From assembly GCA_035463475.1 (NCBI GenBank), contig DATHTE010000123.1, forward strand, positions 124,001 to 188,000: DNA of 64,000 bases, in the 5' to 3' direction. The notes beneath the pieces were generated by a model that saw nothing but the letters and a program-made list of their open reading frames with translations, ran no database searches and was not told where the DNA came from. This document shows positions 1-8,347 of the stretch, piece after piece. The translations under genes were made by a program, and so were the position numbers. How positions within the stretch are numbered: position 1 is the stretch's first letter; the number at the start of each line of letters is the position of its first letter. This DNA comes from JACPDI01 sp035463475 (lineage in GTDB: Bacteria > Acidobacteriota > Vicinamibacteria > Vicinamibacterales > 2-12-FULL-66-21).

Positions 1-512
1 AGAAGCCGCTGTATCCCGAGTACCAGGTGATCCCGAACCTGTTCTCGGATTCGTTCCGCGGGCGTCCGGTGCGACTCGTCGTTGACGTCCACAAGCGGAC
101 GGTGGCGTCGCGAACCGAGCTCGAGTACGCGAACTCGCCCGACTTCCCGGCGCACGATCCGGCGCTGACGGGGCGTCCGTACGATCACTTCTGGATGCTC
201 GGCATCAGCCGCGCGGGGCGCCCCGGACGCAAGTTCTTCGACGAGATCGTCCGCATCGACTGGCCGACCTCGTCGGTCGAGGTCTCGCAGGCGCCGCCGC
301 TCCACTATTTCGGCGGCGAGCCGCTGTTCGTGCCGGATCGCTCGCGGCCCGGGACCGGAGCGGTGATCTGCCAGATGTTCGACGCGGAGCGCAGCGCTTC
401 GTCGTTCGTCGTCTTCGACGCGTTTCGCCTCGCGGCCGGACCGGTGGCCACCCTGCGGCTGCCGTCGCCGGTTCCGTTGCTGTTCCACTCGTCCTTCCTG
501 GCGCAGGCGTGA
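1..512 (+). CDS. Carotenoid oxygenase (RPE65/CCD family), C-terminal part
   Basis: The open frame runs in from the left edge (first full codon at base 3) and gives about 169 residues, so the N-terminal two thirds of the enzyme lie outside the window. The visible part matches the last blades of the carotenoid cleavage dioxygenase propeller: a GEPLFVPDRS segment, a strand ending FVVFDAFRLA, then PVATLRLPSPVPLLFHSSF. The His of that last motif corresponds to the fourth iron-binding His of the family. Members cleave double bonds of carotenoids or related polyenes with a non-haem Fe(II) centre; the substrate cannot be told here. The stop overlaps the GTG of the next gene (GTGA), so the two are probably translationally coupled. 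Confidence 0.8.
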   Translation, partial: KPLYPEYQVIPNLFSDSFRGRPVRLVVDVHKRTVASRTELEYANSPDFPAHDPALTGRPYDHFWMLGISRAGRPGRKFFDEIVRIDWPTSSVEVSQAPPLHYFGGEPLFVPDRSRPGTGAVICQMFDAERSASSFVVFDAFRLAAGPVATLRLPSPVPLLFHSSFLAQA

Positions 513-1159
513 ACGTGGAGGGGAGCCGACGTCACGGTGCCGCCTTCGACCGCCTGGCTGACCTCGCGGCGGTCCGGACGGCGACGATTGCGAAGGTCAC
601 GCCGCTGTCGCAGGCGCAGCTGGATTTCTCTCCGCGCCCGGGCCGATGGTCGATTGGCGAGATTGCCGATCACCTGCGGCTGTCCGAGCTGCTCTGGCGC
701 GGCGAGATCAGCCGTCTCGTCGATCTGGCGCGCGAGGGCAAGCCCACGTACCTCAAGCGCTCTTTCGCGGACATCAACGTGTCGCCGGCGCTGGTCCCCG
801 ACGCGGTCCTCTCGATGCTGGAGGTGCCGCTCGGGATCATGTCCCGGTTCATGCCCGACGCCATCGTCGGCATGATGACCGAGCTGCCAATCCTGCCGAT
901 GCGCAACCCGGACGCGGCCACGCCGCGGGCCCGGCGTCCCGCCGCCGAGCTGATCGCTGAGCTGAACGCCGCGATCGCTCAGACCGAACGGCTGATCGAG
1001 GCCAATGCCGGCCTCGACTTCGATCGGATGATCTCCGCGCATCCGCTGATGGGGTCCAACAATGTTCCGCAGATGCTGACGATTGTCGCGCGGCACGAGC
1101 GGCGCCACCACGTGCAGATGGATCGCGTTCGAGCGGATTCGGGTTTCCCCCGCCTGTAG
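509..1159 (+). CDS. DinB-like superfamily protein
   Basis: A 216-residue protein starting at a GTG that overlaps the previous stop. It has the DinB/YfiT four-helix pattern: an early PGRWSIGEIADHLRLSE segment with the first metal-ligand His, and a late ARHERRHHVQMDR helix carrying the other His ligands. DinB-like proteins bind a divalent metal and many act as thiol-dependent transferases, but the substrate is unknown for most. Coupling to the carotenoid oxygenase hints at a shared stress or pigment role, which is inference only. No signal peptide or membrane segment is visible. Confidence 0.7.
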   Translation: MNVEGSRRHGAAFDRLADLAAVRTATIAKVTPLSQAQLDFSPRPGRWSIGEIADHLRLSELLWRGEISRLVDLAREGKPTYLKRSFADINVSPALVPDAVLSMLEVPLGIMSRFMPDAIVGMMTELPILPMRNPDAATPRARRPAAELIAELNAAIAQTERLIEANAGLDFDRMISAHPLMGSNNVPQMLTIVARHERRHHVQMDRVRADSGFPRL

Positions 1160-1166
1160 GGGCCCT

Positions 1167-1172
1167 TATAAT
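1167..1172 (+). promoter_or_regulatory. Consensus -10 box before the DUF1702-like gene
   Basis: A perfect TATAAT lies 22 bases before the ATG at 1194, in an otherwise very GC-rich stretch. It sits just after the DinB stop, so it would start a separate transcript with a leader of about 15 bases carrying a CGGAG ribosome site. No good -35 element is visible 17 bases upstream (TTTCCC), so it is a candidate only. Confidence 0.45.
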
Positions 1173-1193
1173 TCGAGTCATACACCCGGAGCT

Positions 1194-2444
1194 ATGACAG
1201 TGACCCAGGCTACCGAACGGACCAATCCCCTCACGGACATGATGCACACCACCGGCGACCTGATGAAATCGGTCGGCCGGTTCTCCCTCGCCATGTCGCT
1301 GCTCGCGGCGCGTCAGGCCATGGCGATCGTGTCGCGCCCGAAAGCGGCGTCCGGCGAGCTCGACGACGTGACGCGGGCCGCGGGCGGTCACCTGTCGGGC
1401 GCCGTCCGCACCGCGTTCGCGATTGGCGCGAACGTGCAGAGCGGCCTCGTCGACGCCGCGTTCGACGCCGTCGGCATGCGCCCGAAGGGGCAGCAGCCGT
1501 CGGGCGACACGACCGCGCTCTCGGTGCCGATGACGACCGGCGTGCCGCGTCGCGTCGCCGGCGTGCGGACGGTCGCGTCGGGCGCCGTGGATCGCGGGGT
1601 GCCGCAGTCCGAGCTCGTGCAGCGGCTGACCGAGTACCAGACGGAGTCGACCGGCCGCCCGGTGGAGCGCGCCAAGGCGGTCACCGGCCTGTGGAAGTCG
1701 GAAGGGCTGTCCACGTCGGTCGGCAAGCACCTTCTTCCCGAGAACTCGCTGGCAGACCCGAACTTCCCGCGCGAGGTCGTGCCGATCGCGCACGTGGGGT
1801 TCGGCTCCGGATCGACCGAGGATCTGGTGTTCGACGTCGCGAAGCTGAACGGGCTGTTCGCGGCGCGCTGCGCCCCCGCGTACATCGGTTTCGCGTACGA
1901 AGGGATCGGCGCCATCCTGCGCATCTATGAGCGCGGCTTCTTCAAGCTGATGAGCGGCGCGCTCGGTCTCATTCGCCTCGACGCGCCCGACGGGCCGAAC
2001 GCGGAGGGGCTGTTCGCCGACTATCTCAGTCAGTACCCTGAAGACCGGCAGTGGCTGATCGTTCACGGGTACGGTCGCCTCGTCGCCTTCAGCAACATGA
2101 ACATCTACAAGGCGATCGAAGAGATCACGACGTATCCCGCCGATCGCGTGGACCCCGCCGTGCGCGGCGCCGCGTTTGCGTTCGCCATGATGAACAGCGC
2201 CGACCTGCCCAGGGTCCTCGACGAGAGCGCCATTCCGTTCGACCGATCCATCCGCGTGTCGTTCCAGAACGGCCTGGTGAACAGTGTGGTGTTCTTCGAC
2301 TGGTTCCTGCCGGGACTGCTCGAAGACTGGCGGCCGCAGGGCGCGCTCGAAGGGGAATTGATCGATCACGCGCGCCTCGAGGCGGCCGCCGCGCGCGAAC
2401 GCGGGTATCCGCTCGCGATGCAGCTCGAACACCCGCGCACGTAG
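1194..2444 (+). CDS. Uncharacterised protein, possibly a divergent DUF1702 (UnbL-like) member
   Basis: A 416-residue protein. The ATG at 1194 is chosen over an earlier in-frame GTG because a CGGAG ribosome site and a TATAAT box precede it. The first 60 residues form an Ala/Met-rich amphipathic region. The C-terminal half contains GFAYEGIGAILRIYERG, then WLIVHGYGRLVAF, then RVSFQNGLVNSVVFF. The order FAYEG, HGYG, FQ-GL resembles DUF1702 (enediyne-cluster UnbL) proteins as I remember them. UnbL is named from the same clusters as UnbV, a domain present seven times in this window. I regard the match as weak: the N-terminal region is unlike DUF1702 and no catalytic motif can be assigned. Confidence 0.5.
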   Translation: MTVTQATERTNPLTDMMHTTGDLMKSVGRFSLAMSLLAARQAMAIVSRPKAASGELDDVTRAAGGHLSGAVRTAFAIGANVQSGLVDAAFDAVGMRPKGQQPSGDTTALSVPMTTGVPRRVAGVRTVASGAVDRGVPQSELVQRLTEYQTESTGRPVERAKAVTGLWKSEGLSTSVGKHLLPENSLADPNFPREVVPIAHVGFGSGSTEDLVFDVAKLNGLFAARCAPAYIGFAYEGIGAILRIYERGFFKLMSGALGLIRLDAPDGPNAEGLFADYLSQYPEDRQWLIVHGYGRLVAFSNMNIYKAIEEITTYPADRVDPAVRGAAFAFAMMNSADLPRVLDESAIPFDRSIRVSFQNGLVNSVVFFDWFLPGLLEDWRPQGALEGELIDHARLEAAAARERGYPLAMQLEHPRT

Positions 2445-2662
2445 CGCGCGATCCCGTTTCACCCACCGCCGCTCACGCCGGGCGACGCGGCGCGCCAGCG
2501 TCCGCGAGCCCGGCCGTCTCCGCGCAGGTTCAAGGCCGAGACGGTAATCCAGAAGCATTACCGGCAGGACCCGAACAACTTTTCTTGCGCGCGCCGCTTT
2601 TCTTGTGCGATCGCGCTGACATAGAATGCGTGGGCGTTTTTGGAGCATCGAGTGGAGGACTC

Positions 2663-3541
2663 GTGTTTCTTTCGACGGACCTGCTCGTCGCGCTGGTCAG
2701 GGCGCGCGCGCAGCGGGGTACTGGGGACCGCGAACCCGTTCGATCGGTCCCGCGCGTGCGGGCACTACAGCGCCTGCGATCTGCCCTGACGCCGACGCGG
2801 CTCGGGGCGGTTGCATTCATCGCGATCCTGCTGGTCGCGTGGCACGTCGCGATCCAGTTCCAGGCGAGCCCGTTGCTGCCCGGTCCGCTGGCGGTCGCGG
2901 CGGCCATCCTGGAGCTCCTGGCGCGCGGACTGCTGCTGAAGTACGTCGTGGCGTCGCTGTTCCGCGTGACGTGGGGGTTCGTGACCGCGGCGCTGCTGGC
3001 GATCCCGTTCGGCCTGGCAGTCGGGTGGTACGGCCGCGCGGAGCGCGCGTTCAACCCGTTCATCCAGATTCTCCGGCCGATCTCGCCGCTTGCGTGGATC
3101 CCCATTGCGATCCTCTGGTTCGGCGTCGGTGATCTCGCGGCGATCTTCCTGATCTTCCTCGCGTCCTTCCTGCCGCTGACGGTCACAGCCATGAATGCGG
3201 TGGCGAGCATTCCCGATGTCTTCGTGAACGCCGGCCGCAACTTCGGGCTGCGCCACTCACAGGTCGTGTACCGGGTCCTGTACCCCGCGGTGATGCCGCA
3301 GCTGATCATCGGCCTCCGGATCTCGCTCGGCATCGCGTGGCTGGTCGTGGTCGCCGCGGAAATGATCGCCGTCAACTCCGGGCTCGGGTTTCTGATCATC
3401 GACGCGCGGAACGCCGGCAACCGGTACGACCTGGTCGTCGCCGGCATGGTCATGATCGGTGTCATCGGGCTGCTGCTCGACGTCGGAATCCGCTCGCTCG
3501 AGCGGATTCCCTCCATCAGTTGGGGATACTCGGATGACTAA
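2663..3541 (+). CDS. ABC transporter permease, nitrate/sulfonate/taurine type (first)
   Basis: A 292-residue inner-membrane permease of the SsuC/TauC/NrtB family. The GTG at 2663 is taken as start because a GGAGGA ribosome site lies five bases before it. About six membrane segments follow a 45-residue N-terminal lead. The family's EAA-type loop is seen around NAGRNFGLRHSQVVYRVLYP, and the strongly conserved ILRPISPLAWIPIAILWFG lies in the centre. It overlaps the ATPase gene by eight bases. The unit has a second permease after the ATPase and no substrate-binding protein. The substrate is therefore unknown; small oxyanions or aromatic acids are usual for the family. Confidence 0.88.
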   Translation: MFLSTDLLVALVRARAQRGTGDREPVRSVPRVRALQRLRSALTPTRLGAVAFIAILLVAWHVAIQFQASPLLPGPLAVAAAILELLARGLLLKYVVASLFRVTWGFVTAALLAIPFGLAVGWYGRAERAFNPFIQILRPISPLAWIPIAILWFGVGDLAAIFLIFLASFLPLTVTAMNAVASIPDVFVNAGRNFGLRHSQVVYRVLYPAVMPQLIIGLRISLGIAWLVVVAAEMIAVNSGLGFLIIDARNAGNRYDLVVAGMVMIGVIGLLLDVGIRSLERIPSISWGYSDD

Positions 3542-4340
3542 TGCGCTGCCAGTGGTTCAGCAGGTCTCGACCCTGGAACCCACTGCCGTCAAGGCCAAGC
3601 TGCGCGCCGATCACGTGACGATGGTGTTCGGGCGCGGCGCCGAGCAGGTCAACGTGCTCAACGACATCAGCATCGAGGTGGGCGACGGCGAGTTCGTCTG
3701 CCTCCTCGGCCCGTCGGGGTGCGGCAAGTCCACGATGCTCAACATCCTTGCCGGGTTCCTGACGCCGACGAGCGGCCAGGTGCGGATCGACGGCGAGCTG
3801 GTGAAGGGGCCCGATCGCCGGCGCGTCTTCGTGTTCCAGGAGCGGGGCGTGTTCCCGTGGCTCACGGTCGAAGGGAACATCGGCTTCGGGCTCTTCGACC
3901 TTGCCGAAGCGGAACGGAGACGACGGATCGCGCATTACGTCGAACTCGTCGGGCTGAGCGGTTTCAACAAGTCCTACCCGAGGGAGCTGTCGGGCGGAAT
4001 GAAGCAGCGCGTCGAGGTGGCGCGGGCGCTGGCCGTCAATCCCGACATGCTCTTCCTCGACGAGCCGTTCGGCGCGCTCGACTCCATCACCAGGCACATC
4101 ATGCGCGGCGAGCTGCTGCGCCTGTGGGAAGCGGAGCGCAAGACGATCACCTTCGTGACCCACGACATCGACGAGGCGGTGCAGCTGGCCGACCGCGTGA
4201 TCGTCATGAGCGCGCGCCCGGCCAGGATCCAGAAGGTTGTCGAGATCGACATTCCGCACCCGCGCGACATCAGCTCGCCCAGGTACCTTGCGCTGCGCGA
4301 CGGCATCCTCGCGGCGATCGGCCTTGCGCACCGCGTATGA
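3534..4340 (+). CDS. ABC transporter ATPase, SsuB/TauB type
   Basis: A 268-residue ATP-binding subunit that powers uptake through the two flanking permeases. Visible motifs are Walker A GPSGCGKST (residues 59-67), the Q-loop region VFQERGVFPWLTVEGN, signature LSGGMKQR, Walker B LLFLDEP and the switch His in TFVTHDIDEAV. The short C terminus lacks a regulatory domain, as expected for this family. The gene overlaps both neighbours (8 bases upstream, ATGA downstream), so the three are surely one transcript. Confidence 0.93.
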   Translation: MTNALPVVQQVSTLEPTAVKAKLRADHVTMVFGRGAEQVNVLNDISIEVGDGEFVCLLGPSGCGKSTMLNILAGFLTPTSGQVRIDGELVKGPDRRRVFVFQERGVFPWLTVEGNIGFGLFDLAEAERRRRIAHYVELVGLSGFNKSYPRELSGGMKQRVEVARALAVNPDMLFLDEPFGALDSITRHIMRGELLRLWEAERKTITFVTHDIDEAVQLADRVIVMSARPARIQKVVEIDIPHPRDISSPRYLALRDGILAAIGLAHRV

Positions 4341-5119
4341 CGGGGCTTGCCTACACCCGCAGGTGGGAGCCGCTCTTCTGGCCCCTGGTCACGGGGGCGC
4401 TCGTCCTGTGGGTCTGGAACCTGTCGGTCACGTGGAGCGGCACGAACGTGTTCCCGACGCCGCTCGCCGTCCAGCGGGGCGCGGCCGAACTCGTCGAAAA
4501 AGGGGTGCTGTGGGCCTACGTCACGGACTCGCTCCGGCGCGTGGCGCTCGGGTATGCCGCGGCCGTCGCCTGCGCGATTCCCTCCGGCCTGCTGCTCGGG
4601 TGGTACCCCGCCTCGGCGCAGGTGGTGAACCCGGTTATCCAGATCCTGCGGCCGATCAGCCCGATTGCGTGGATCCCGGTGTCGATCATCCTGTTCGGCG
4701 TCGGCGACCGCGCTTCCGTGTTCCTGATCTTCCTCGCGTCGTTCTTCCCGATCGTCGTGTCAACGATGGACGGAGTGCGGAACGTCCCGGCGATGTATCG
4801 GCGTGCGGGGCGCAACTTCGGACTGTCGCCCGTGAAGCTGCTCGCGCGGGTCGTGTTCCCCGCCGCGCTCCCGCAGATGCTCGTCGGGCTCCGCATCGCG
4901 CTCGGCATCGCCTGGCTGGTCGTGGTCGCCGCGGAGATGATCGCGGCCGAGTCGGGGCTTGGCTACCTCGTCATCGACGCCCGCAACTCGGGTAAGCGGT
5001 ACGACTTGGTGGTCGCGGCGATGATCATGATCGGGCTGATCGGGCTCGCGCTGGACCTCGGGATCCGCCGGGCGGAGCGGTTCAAGTCGATTCGATGGGG
5101 GTTCCGCGATGGCCGCTAG
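4337..5119 (+). CDS. ABC transporter permease, nitrate/sulfonate/taurine type (second)
   Basis: A 260-residue permease, clearly paralogous to the one at 2663. They share ILRPISP(L/I)AWIP, FLIFLASF, RRAGRNFGLSPVKLL at the ATPase-contact loop, and GIAWLVVVAAEMIA. Its ATG lies in an ATGA overlap with the ATPase stop. Two different permeases around one ATPase suggest a heterodimeric channel, whereas most members of this family are homodimers. No periplasmic binding protein is seen nearby. The operon ends here and a repeat-rich intergenic region follows. Confidence 0.9.
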   Translation: MTGLAYTRRWEPLFWPLVTGALVLWVWNLSVTWSGTNVFPTPLAVQRGAAELVEKGVLWAYVTDSLRRVALGYAAAVACAIPSGLLLGWYPASAQVVNPVIQILRPISPIAWIPVSIILFGVGDRASVFLIFLASFFPIVVSTMDGVRNVPAMYRRAGRNFGLSPVKLLARVVFPAALPQMLVGLRIALGIAWLVVVAAEMIAAESGLGYLVIDARNSGKRYDLVVAAMIMIGLIGLALDLGIRRAERFKSIRWGFRDGR

Positions 5120-5134
5120 CAGGCGGGAATCTGC

Positions 5135-5431
5135 AATTGATAGTCGGGTGATCGGGTAATCGCACGATCGGCAATTGGAAATCGGGGAATCGGGTAGTTG
5201 GATCGGGTCATCGGGTCATCGGGTCATCGGGTCATCGGTCATCGGTCATCGGGCCATCGGGGGCCATCGGGTCATCGGGCAGCGGAGAATCCTGCGTCGG
5301 GCGAATCGGCCAAGAGCGGCGCGCGTCCACGATTACGTGCTTACTCGATCACCAGATTACCAATCCAACCACCCGATTCCCCGATTGCCGATTGCCGATC
5401 GTGCCATTACCCGATTTCCCGATTGTCAATT
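5135..5431. repeat. Imperfect inverted repeat with arms of about 70-90 bases
   Basis: The left arm begins at 5135 (AATTGATAGTCGGGTGATCG) and continues through ATCGGGTAATCGCACGATCG to about 5205. The reverse complement of the right arm, read back from 5431, begins AATTGACAATCGGGAAATCG and continues ATCGGGTAATGGCACGATCG. Both arms then run through a GGCAAT run and GGGGAATCGGGT. The space between holds the tandem repeat at 5205-5280 and a short unique GC-rich stretch. It fills the gap between the ABC operon and the convergent ClC gene. It could fold as a long hairpin in RNA from either side, or be a non-coding repetitive element. I see no gene in these 325 bases. Confidence 0.75.
5205..5280. repeat. 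Short tandem repeat, unit GGGTCATC
   Basis: Four perfect 8-bp units GGGTCATC (5205-5236) are followed by two 7-bp GGTCATC units, GGGCCATC, GGGGGCCATC and another GGGTCATC. The varying G count suggests slippage. It lies inside the loop of the larger inverted repeat. There are no spacers of CRISPR type. Confidence 0.85.
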
Positions 5432-5444
5432 CGCGATGAAGAGG

Positions 5445-6746
5445 CTAGCCGCCCGCCAGCGCGGCCGGCGCGGGCCGGGCGGCCGGATCGATCGCCAGCC
5501 CGAAGATCGATCGGTCGTGCATCTGCCAGCTGCTCAGGAACGAGAGCCCGCCGGCGATGACGCCGGGCAGGAGCAGCTGGTGATAGCAGCCACTCATGTC
5601 GGCGACCAGCAACAGCCCGCTCCAGTAGCCCTTCACGATCGAACCGAACATGACCACCATCCCGAGCAGCACGAACAGCTCGGGCTGTGGCGCGACGGCC
5701 GGCGCGACCGCGTGGATACCGTAGCCAAAGGCGCCGCCGTAGAGCGCGCCCATGACGAGCGTCGGCGCGAAGAGCCCGCCGACCGCGCCCGAGCCAAACG
5801 TGATCGACGTCGCGACCATTTTCAGCAGCAGCAGGATCAGCAGCAGGTGGACCGGCATTCCCTCGCGGATGACGTGATCGATCACCGGATAGCCCGCCGA
5901 CAGCACCTGTGGGAACGCCACGGCGATCAGACCGACCAGGCTGCCGCCAAACGCGACCTTCAGCGGCAGCGGCCATCGCCGGGGGAACAGCGTGGCGCAC
6001 CGCTCGAACATGCGGATGAACAGGTGCCCGGTCGGCGCGCCGATCAGGCCCATGATCGGGACGACGACCAGCAACGCGGCGAGTGGCAGCGGCTCCATCG
6101 TCGCGGTCGGCTGGAACGGGTACGCATCGCCGAGCAACGCGGTGCGCGTGACGTACCCGAGACACGCGGCGATGGCGATGGCGGGGAGGTCCTTGTCGAA
6201 GCGTGCGCCGAACATCTCGAGCGCCAGGAGGACACCGCCGGCTGGCGATCTGAACGCCGCCGCGACGCCCGCGGCGACGCCCGCGCGCACGACCGTCCGA
6301 AGCTGCTCGCGCGTCAGCCCGAACGTCCGGCCGACCGAGCTTCCGGCGACCGCGCCGAGCTGCACCATCGGCCCTTCGGGGCCGACCGAACCGCCGAACG
6401 CCAGCACGAGGCCGCTCAGCACGACGTTCATGAGACGGATCAGCGGGACGAAGCCGCCGTGATGGTCGATCGCCTCGATCACCTCGCGCACGCCGCCGAG
6501 GCGCGACGCCGGGACGCGCTGGAGCACGATGCCGACGAGCAGAAGACCGATCGTCGGGACCACCAGCACGATGGGGAGGCGGTCTATCCAGGTCCGGCTC
6601 TCCGCCCAGAGGATCAACGTGTCGCCGAACCTGTTCGCGAGCGCGTGAAACGCAATCGCGCCGATGCCGGACAGGAGTCCGGCGAGAATCGCGGCGCTGG
6701 TGAGACGCCCGAACCCCGAGATACGCGGCATCAGGGGCCGCATCAT
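5445..6746 (-). CDS. ClC-type chloride channel/antiporter
   Basis: A 433-residue polytopic inner-membrane protein of the ClC family. The selectivity motifs are GGSVGPEGPMVQLGA, whose Glu corresponds to the gating Glu of the GREGP loop (Arg is Pro here), and FGSGAVGGLFAPTLVMGA near the C terminus. No CBS domains follow, so it is the short bacterial form. Keeping the external Glu suggests a proton-coupled exchanger, but the Pro in place of Arg makes exact behaviour uncertain. It starts with two adjacent Met codons and is transcribed away from the barrel gene at 6830, with 83 bases between them. Confidence 0.92.
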   Translation of the reverse strand: MMRPLMPRISGFGRLTSAAILAGLLSGIGAIAFHALANRFGDTLILWAESRTWIDRLPIVLVVPTIGLLLVGIVLQRVPASRLGGVREVIEAIDHHGGFVPLIRLMNVVLSGLVLAFGGSVGPEGPMVQLGAVAGSSVGRTFGLTREQLRTVVRAGVAAGVAAAFRSPAGGVLLALEMFGARFDKDLPAIAIAACLGYVTRTALLGDAYPFQPTATMEPLPLAALLVVVPIMGLIGAPTGHLFIRMFERCATLFPRRWPLPLKVAFGGSLVGLIAVAFPQVLSAGYPVIDHVIREGMPVHLLLILLLLKMVATSITFGSGAVGGLFAPTLVMGALYGGAFGYGIHAVAPAVAPQPELFVLLGMVVMFGSIVKGYWSGLLLVADMSGCYHQLLLPGVIAGGLSFLSSWQMHDRSIFGLAIDPAARPAPAALAGG

Positions 6747-6829
6747 ACCGTGGGTCGTGAAACGACAATCAGAAAGATTGTTAGCTCTGGTGGCATTAAC
6801 CTGTTCGCATTACCGCGCTGGGGGACTCG

Positions 6830-8299
6830 ATGCGTCGCTCGCTGTTGTTCTCGCCGTTGATGCTCGCCGCGAGCGTCATTCCGGCAGGGGCGCAGGCCAC
6901 CGCCCCGGCTCCGCTCATCATTGGCGGCGGGGTAGTCCTCTCGGCCTCGATCCGCAGCCGCACGTACGGCTGGAACTGGTTCGGAGACAGCCCGGCCGGC
7001 GACTACGTGCACCAGGGGACGCAGGTACGTTTCGGCCTCGCGCGATCCAGGGCGCGCTACGACTGGCAGGTCGAGTTCGAGGTGCCTTTCATGCTCGGCC
7101 TGCCGGCGGATGCCGTCGCGCCGCCACCGCAGGGGCAACTGGGCCTCGGCGCGTCGTACTTCGCGGCGAACGACAACAGCAGGAACCCCGCTGCGCTCTT
7201 CCTGAAACAGGCCTTCGTCCGCTTCAAGGGCCTCGGCGGCATCGCCGGACAGTCGCTCAAGATCGGGCGGCAGGAGTTCAACGAAGGCCTCGAGGTGACG
7301 CCGAAGAACGCCGCGCTCGCCACGCTCAACCGCGATCGCATCAGCCAGCGCGTGCTCGGCAATTTCGGGTTCTCGGACGTTCTTCGCAGCCTGGACGCCG
7401 CGCAGTACGTGCTCAGCACGCCCACGCTCAACGTCACGGCGCTCGCCGGCAGACCGACCGAAGGCGTGTTTCAGGTCAGCGGATGGTCCGAGCTGGACAT
7501 CAACGTCTTTTACGGATCCGTCACCGGCCAGTCGGGCGGCGACCGCCATCCCGCTCACTGGCGCGTGTTCGGTTTCGGGTATCACGATTATCGCGACGGC
7601 GTCCTCAAGACCGACAACCGCTCCGCCGCGGCCAGGGCGGCTGACACCGACACGATTGCGATCGGCACCTTCGGGGGGAACTTCCTGCAGGTGGCATCGA
7701 CGCCGGTCGGGCCTGTCGACCTGCTGTTCTGGGGCGTCGTGCAGACCGGTTCGTGGGGGACGCTTTCACATCGCGCCGGCGCGTTCGCGGCGGAAGCGGG
7801 CTGGCAGCCGGCGGCGCTCCCGAGGCTGCGCCCGTGGGTTCGCGCGGGCTACAACTACAGCTCCGGCGACGGCAATCCGGATGACGACGAGCACGGCACG
7901 TTCTTCCAGGGACTTCCGACGGCGCGCATCTACGCGCGGATGCCCTTCTTCAACCTGATGAACAACGTGGACGCGTTCGGCGGGCTGGTCCTCAGGCCCT
8001 CCACCCGCGTGACGCTGCGTGGCGACGTGCACGCGCTCAGCCTGGCGGACGAGAGCGACCTTTGGTACGCGGGTGGAGGCGCATTCCAGGACACGACCTT
8101 TGGCTTCAGCGGTCGGCCGTCGAACGGGCGCACGGGCCTCGCGACGTTGTACGACGTGAGCAGCGACGTCACGCTGCACGCGCGCGTGGCGCTCACTTTG
8201 TACTATGCGTACGCGCGAAGCGGCGGCGTGACGCGCGCGATTTTTCCCACGAGCCGCAGCGCACGGCTCGCTTACATGGAGTGGCTGGTTCGCTTTTGA
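6830..8299 (+). CDS. Alginate-export-like outer-membrane beta-barrel
   Basis: A 489-residue protein with a signal peptide (MRRSLLFSPLMLAASVIPAGA, cleavage near residue 21) and alternating strand pattern throughout. It ends in ...AYMEWLVRF, with the C-terminal Phe typical of BAM substrates. The segment FLKQAFVRFKGL..SLKIGRQEFNEG is characteristic of the alginate_exp (AlgE-like) barrel family. Despite the family name, most members have no link to alginate, and no polysaccharide genes are near. The exported or imported substrate is unknown. It is a single gene, divergent from ClC and convergent with the FAD oxidase. Confidence 0.8.
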   Translation: MRRSLLFSPLMLAASVIPAGAQATAPAPLIIGGGVVLSASIRSRTYGWNWFGDSPAGDYVHQGTQVRFGLARSRARYDWQVEFEVPFMLGLPADAVAPPPQGQLGLGASYFAANDNSRNPAALFLKQAFVRFKGLGGIAGQSLKIGRQEFNEGLEVTPKNAALATLNRDRISQRVLGNFGFSDVLRSLDAAQYVLSTPTLNVTALAGRPTEGVFQVSGWSELDINVFYGSVTGQSGGDRHPAHWRVFGFGYHDYRDGVLKTDNRSAAARAADTDTIAIGTFGGNFLQVASTPVGPVDLLFWGVVQTGSWGTLSHRAGAFAAEAGWQPAALPRLRPWVRAGYNYSSGDGNPDDDEHGTFFQGLPTARIYARMPFFNLMNNVDAFGGLVLRPSTRVTLRGDVHALSLADESDLWYAGGGAFQDTTFGFSGRPSNGRTGLATLYDVSSDVTLHARVALTLYYAYARSGGVTRAIFPTSRSARLAYMEWLVRF

Positions 8300-8347
8300 G
8301 ATGGAACCGCGGAGAACGCGGAGGACGCAGGGCTCGGGCCCCGGCTT

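Noticed and set aside
2622..2627. TAGAAT as -10 box for the ABC operon
   Set aside because: The only -35-like TTGTGC is 13 bases away, outside the usual 16-18 spacing.
5205..5280. CRISPR-like appearance of the repeated units
   Set aside because: Units are 7-10 bases with no unique spacers and no cas genes nearby.
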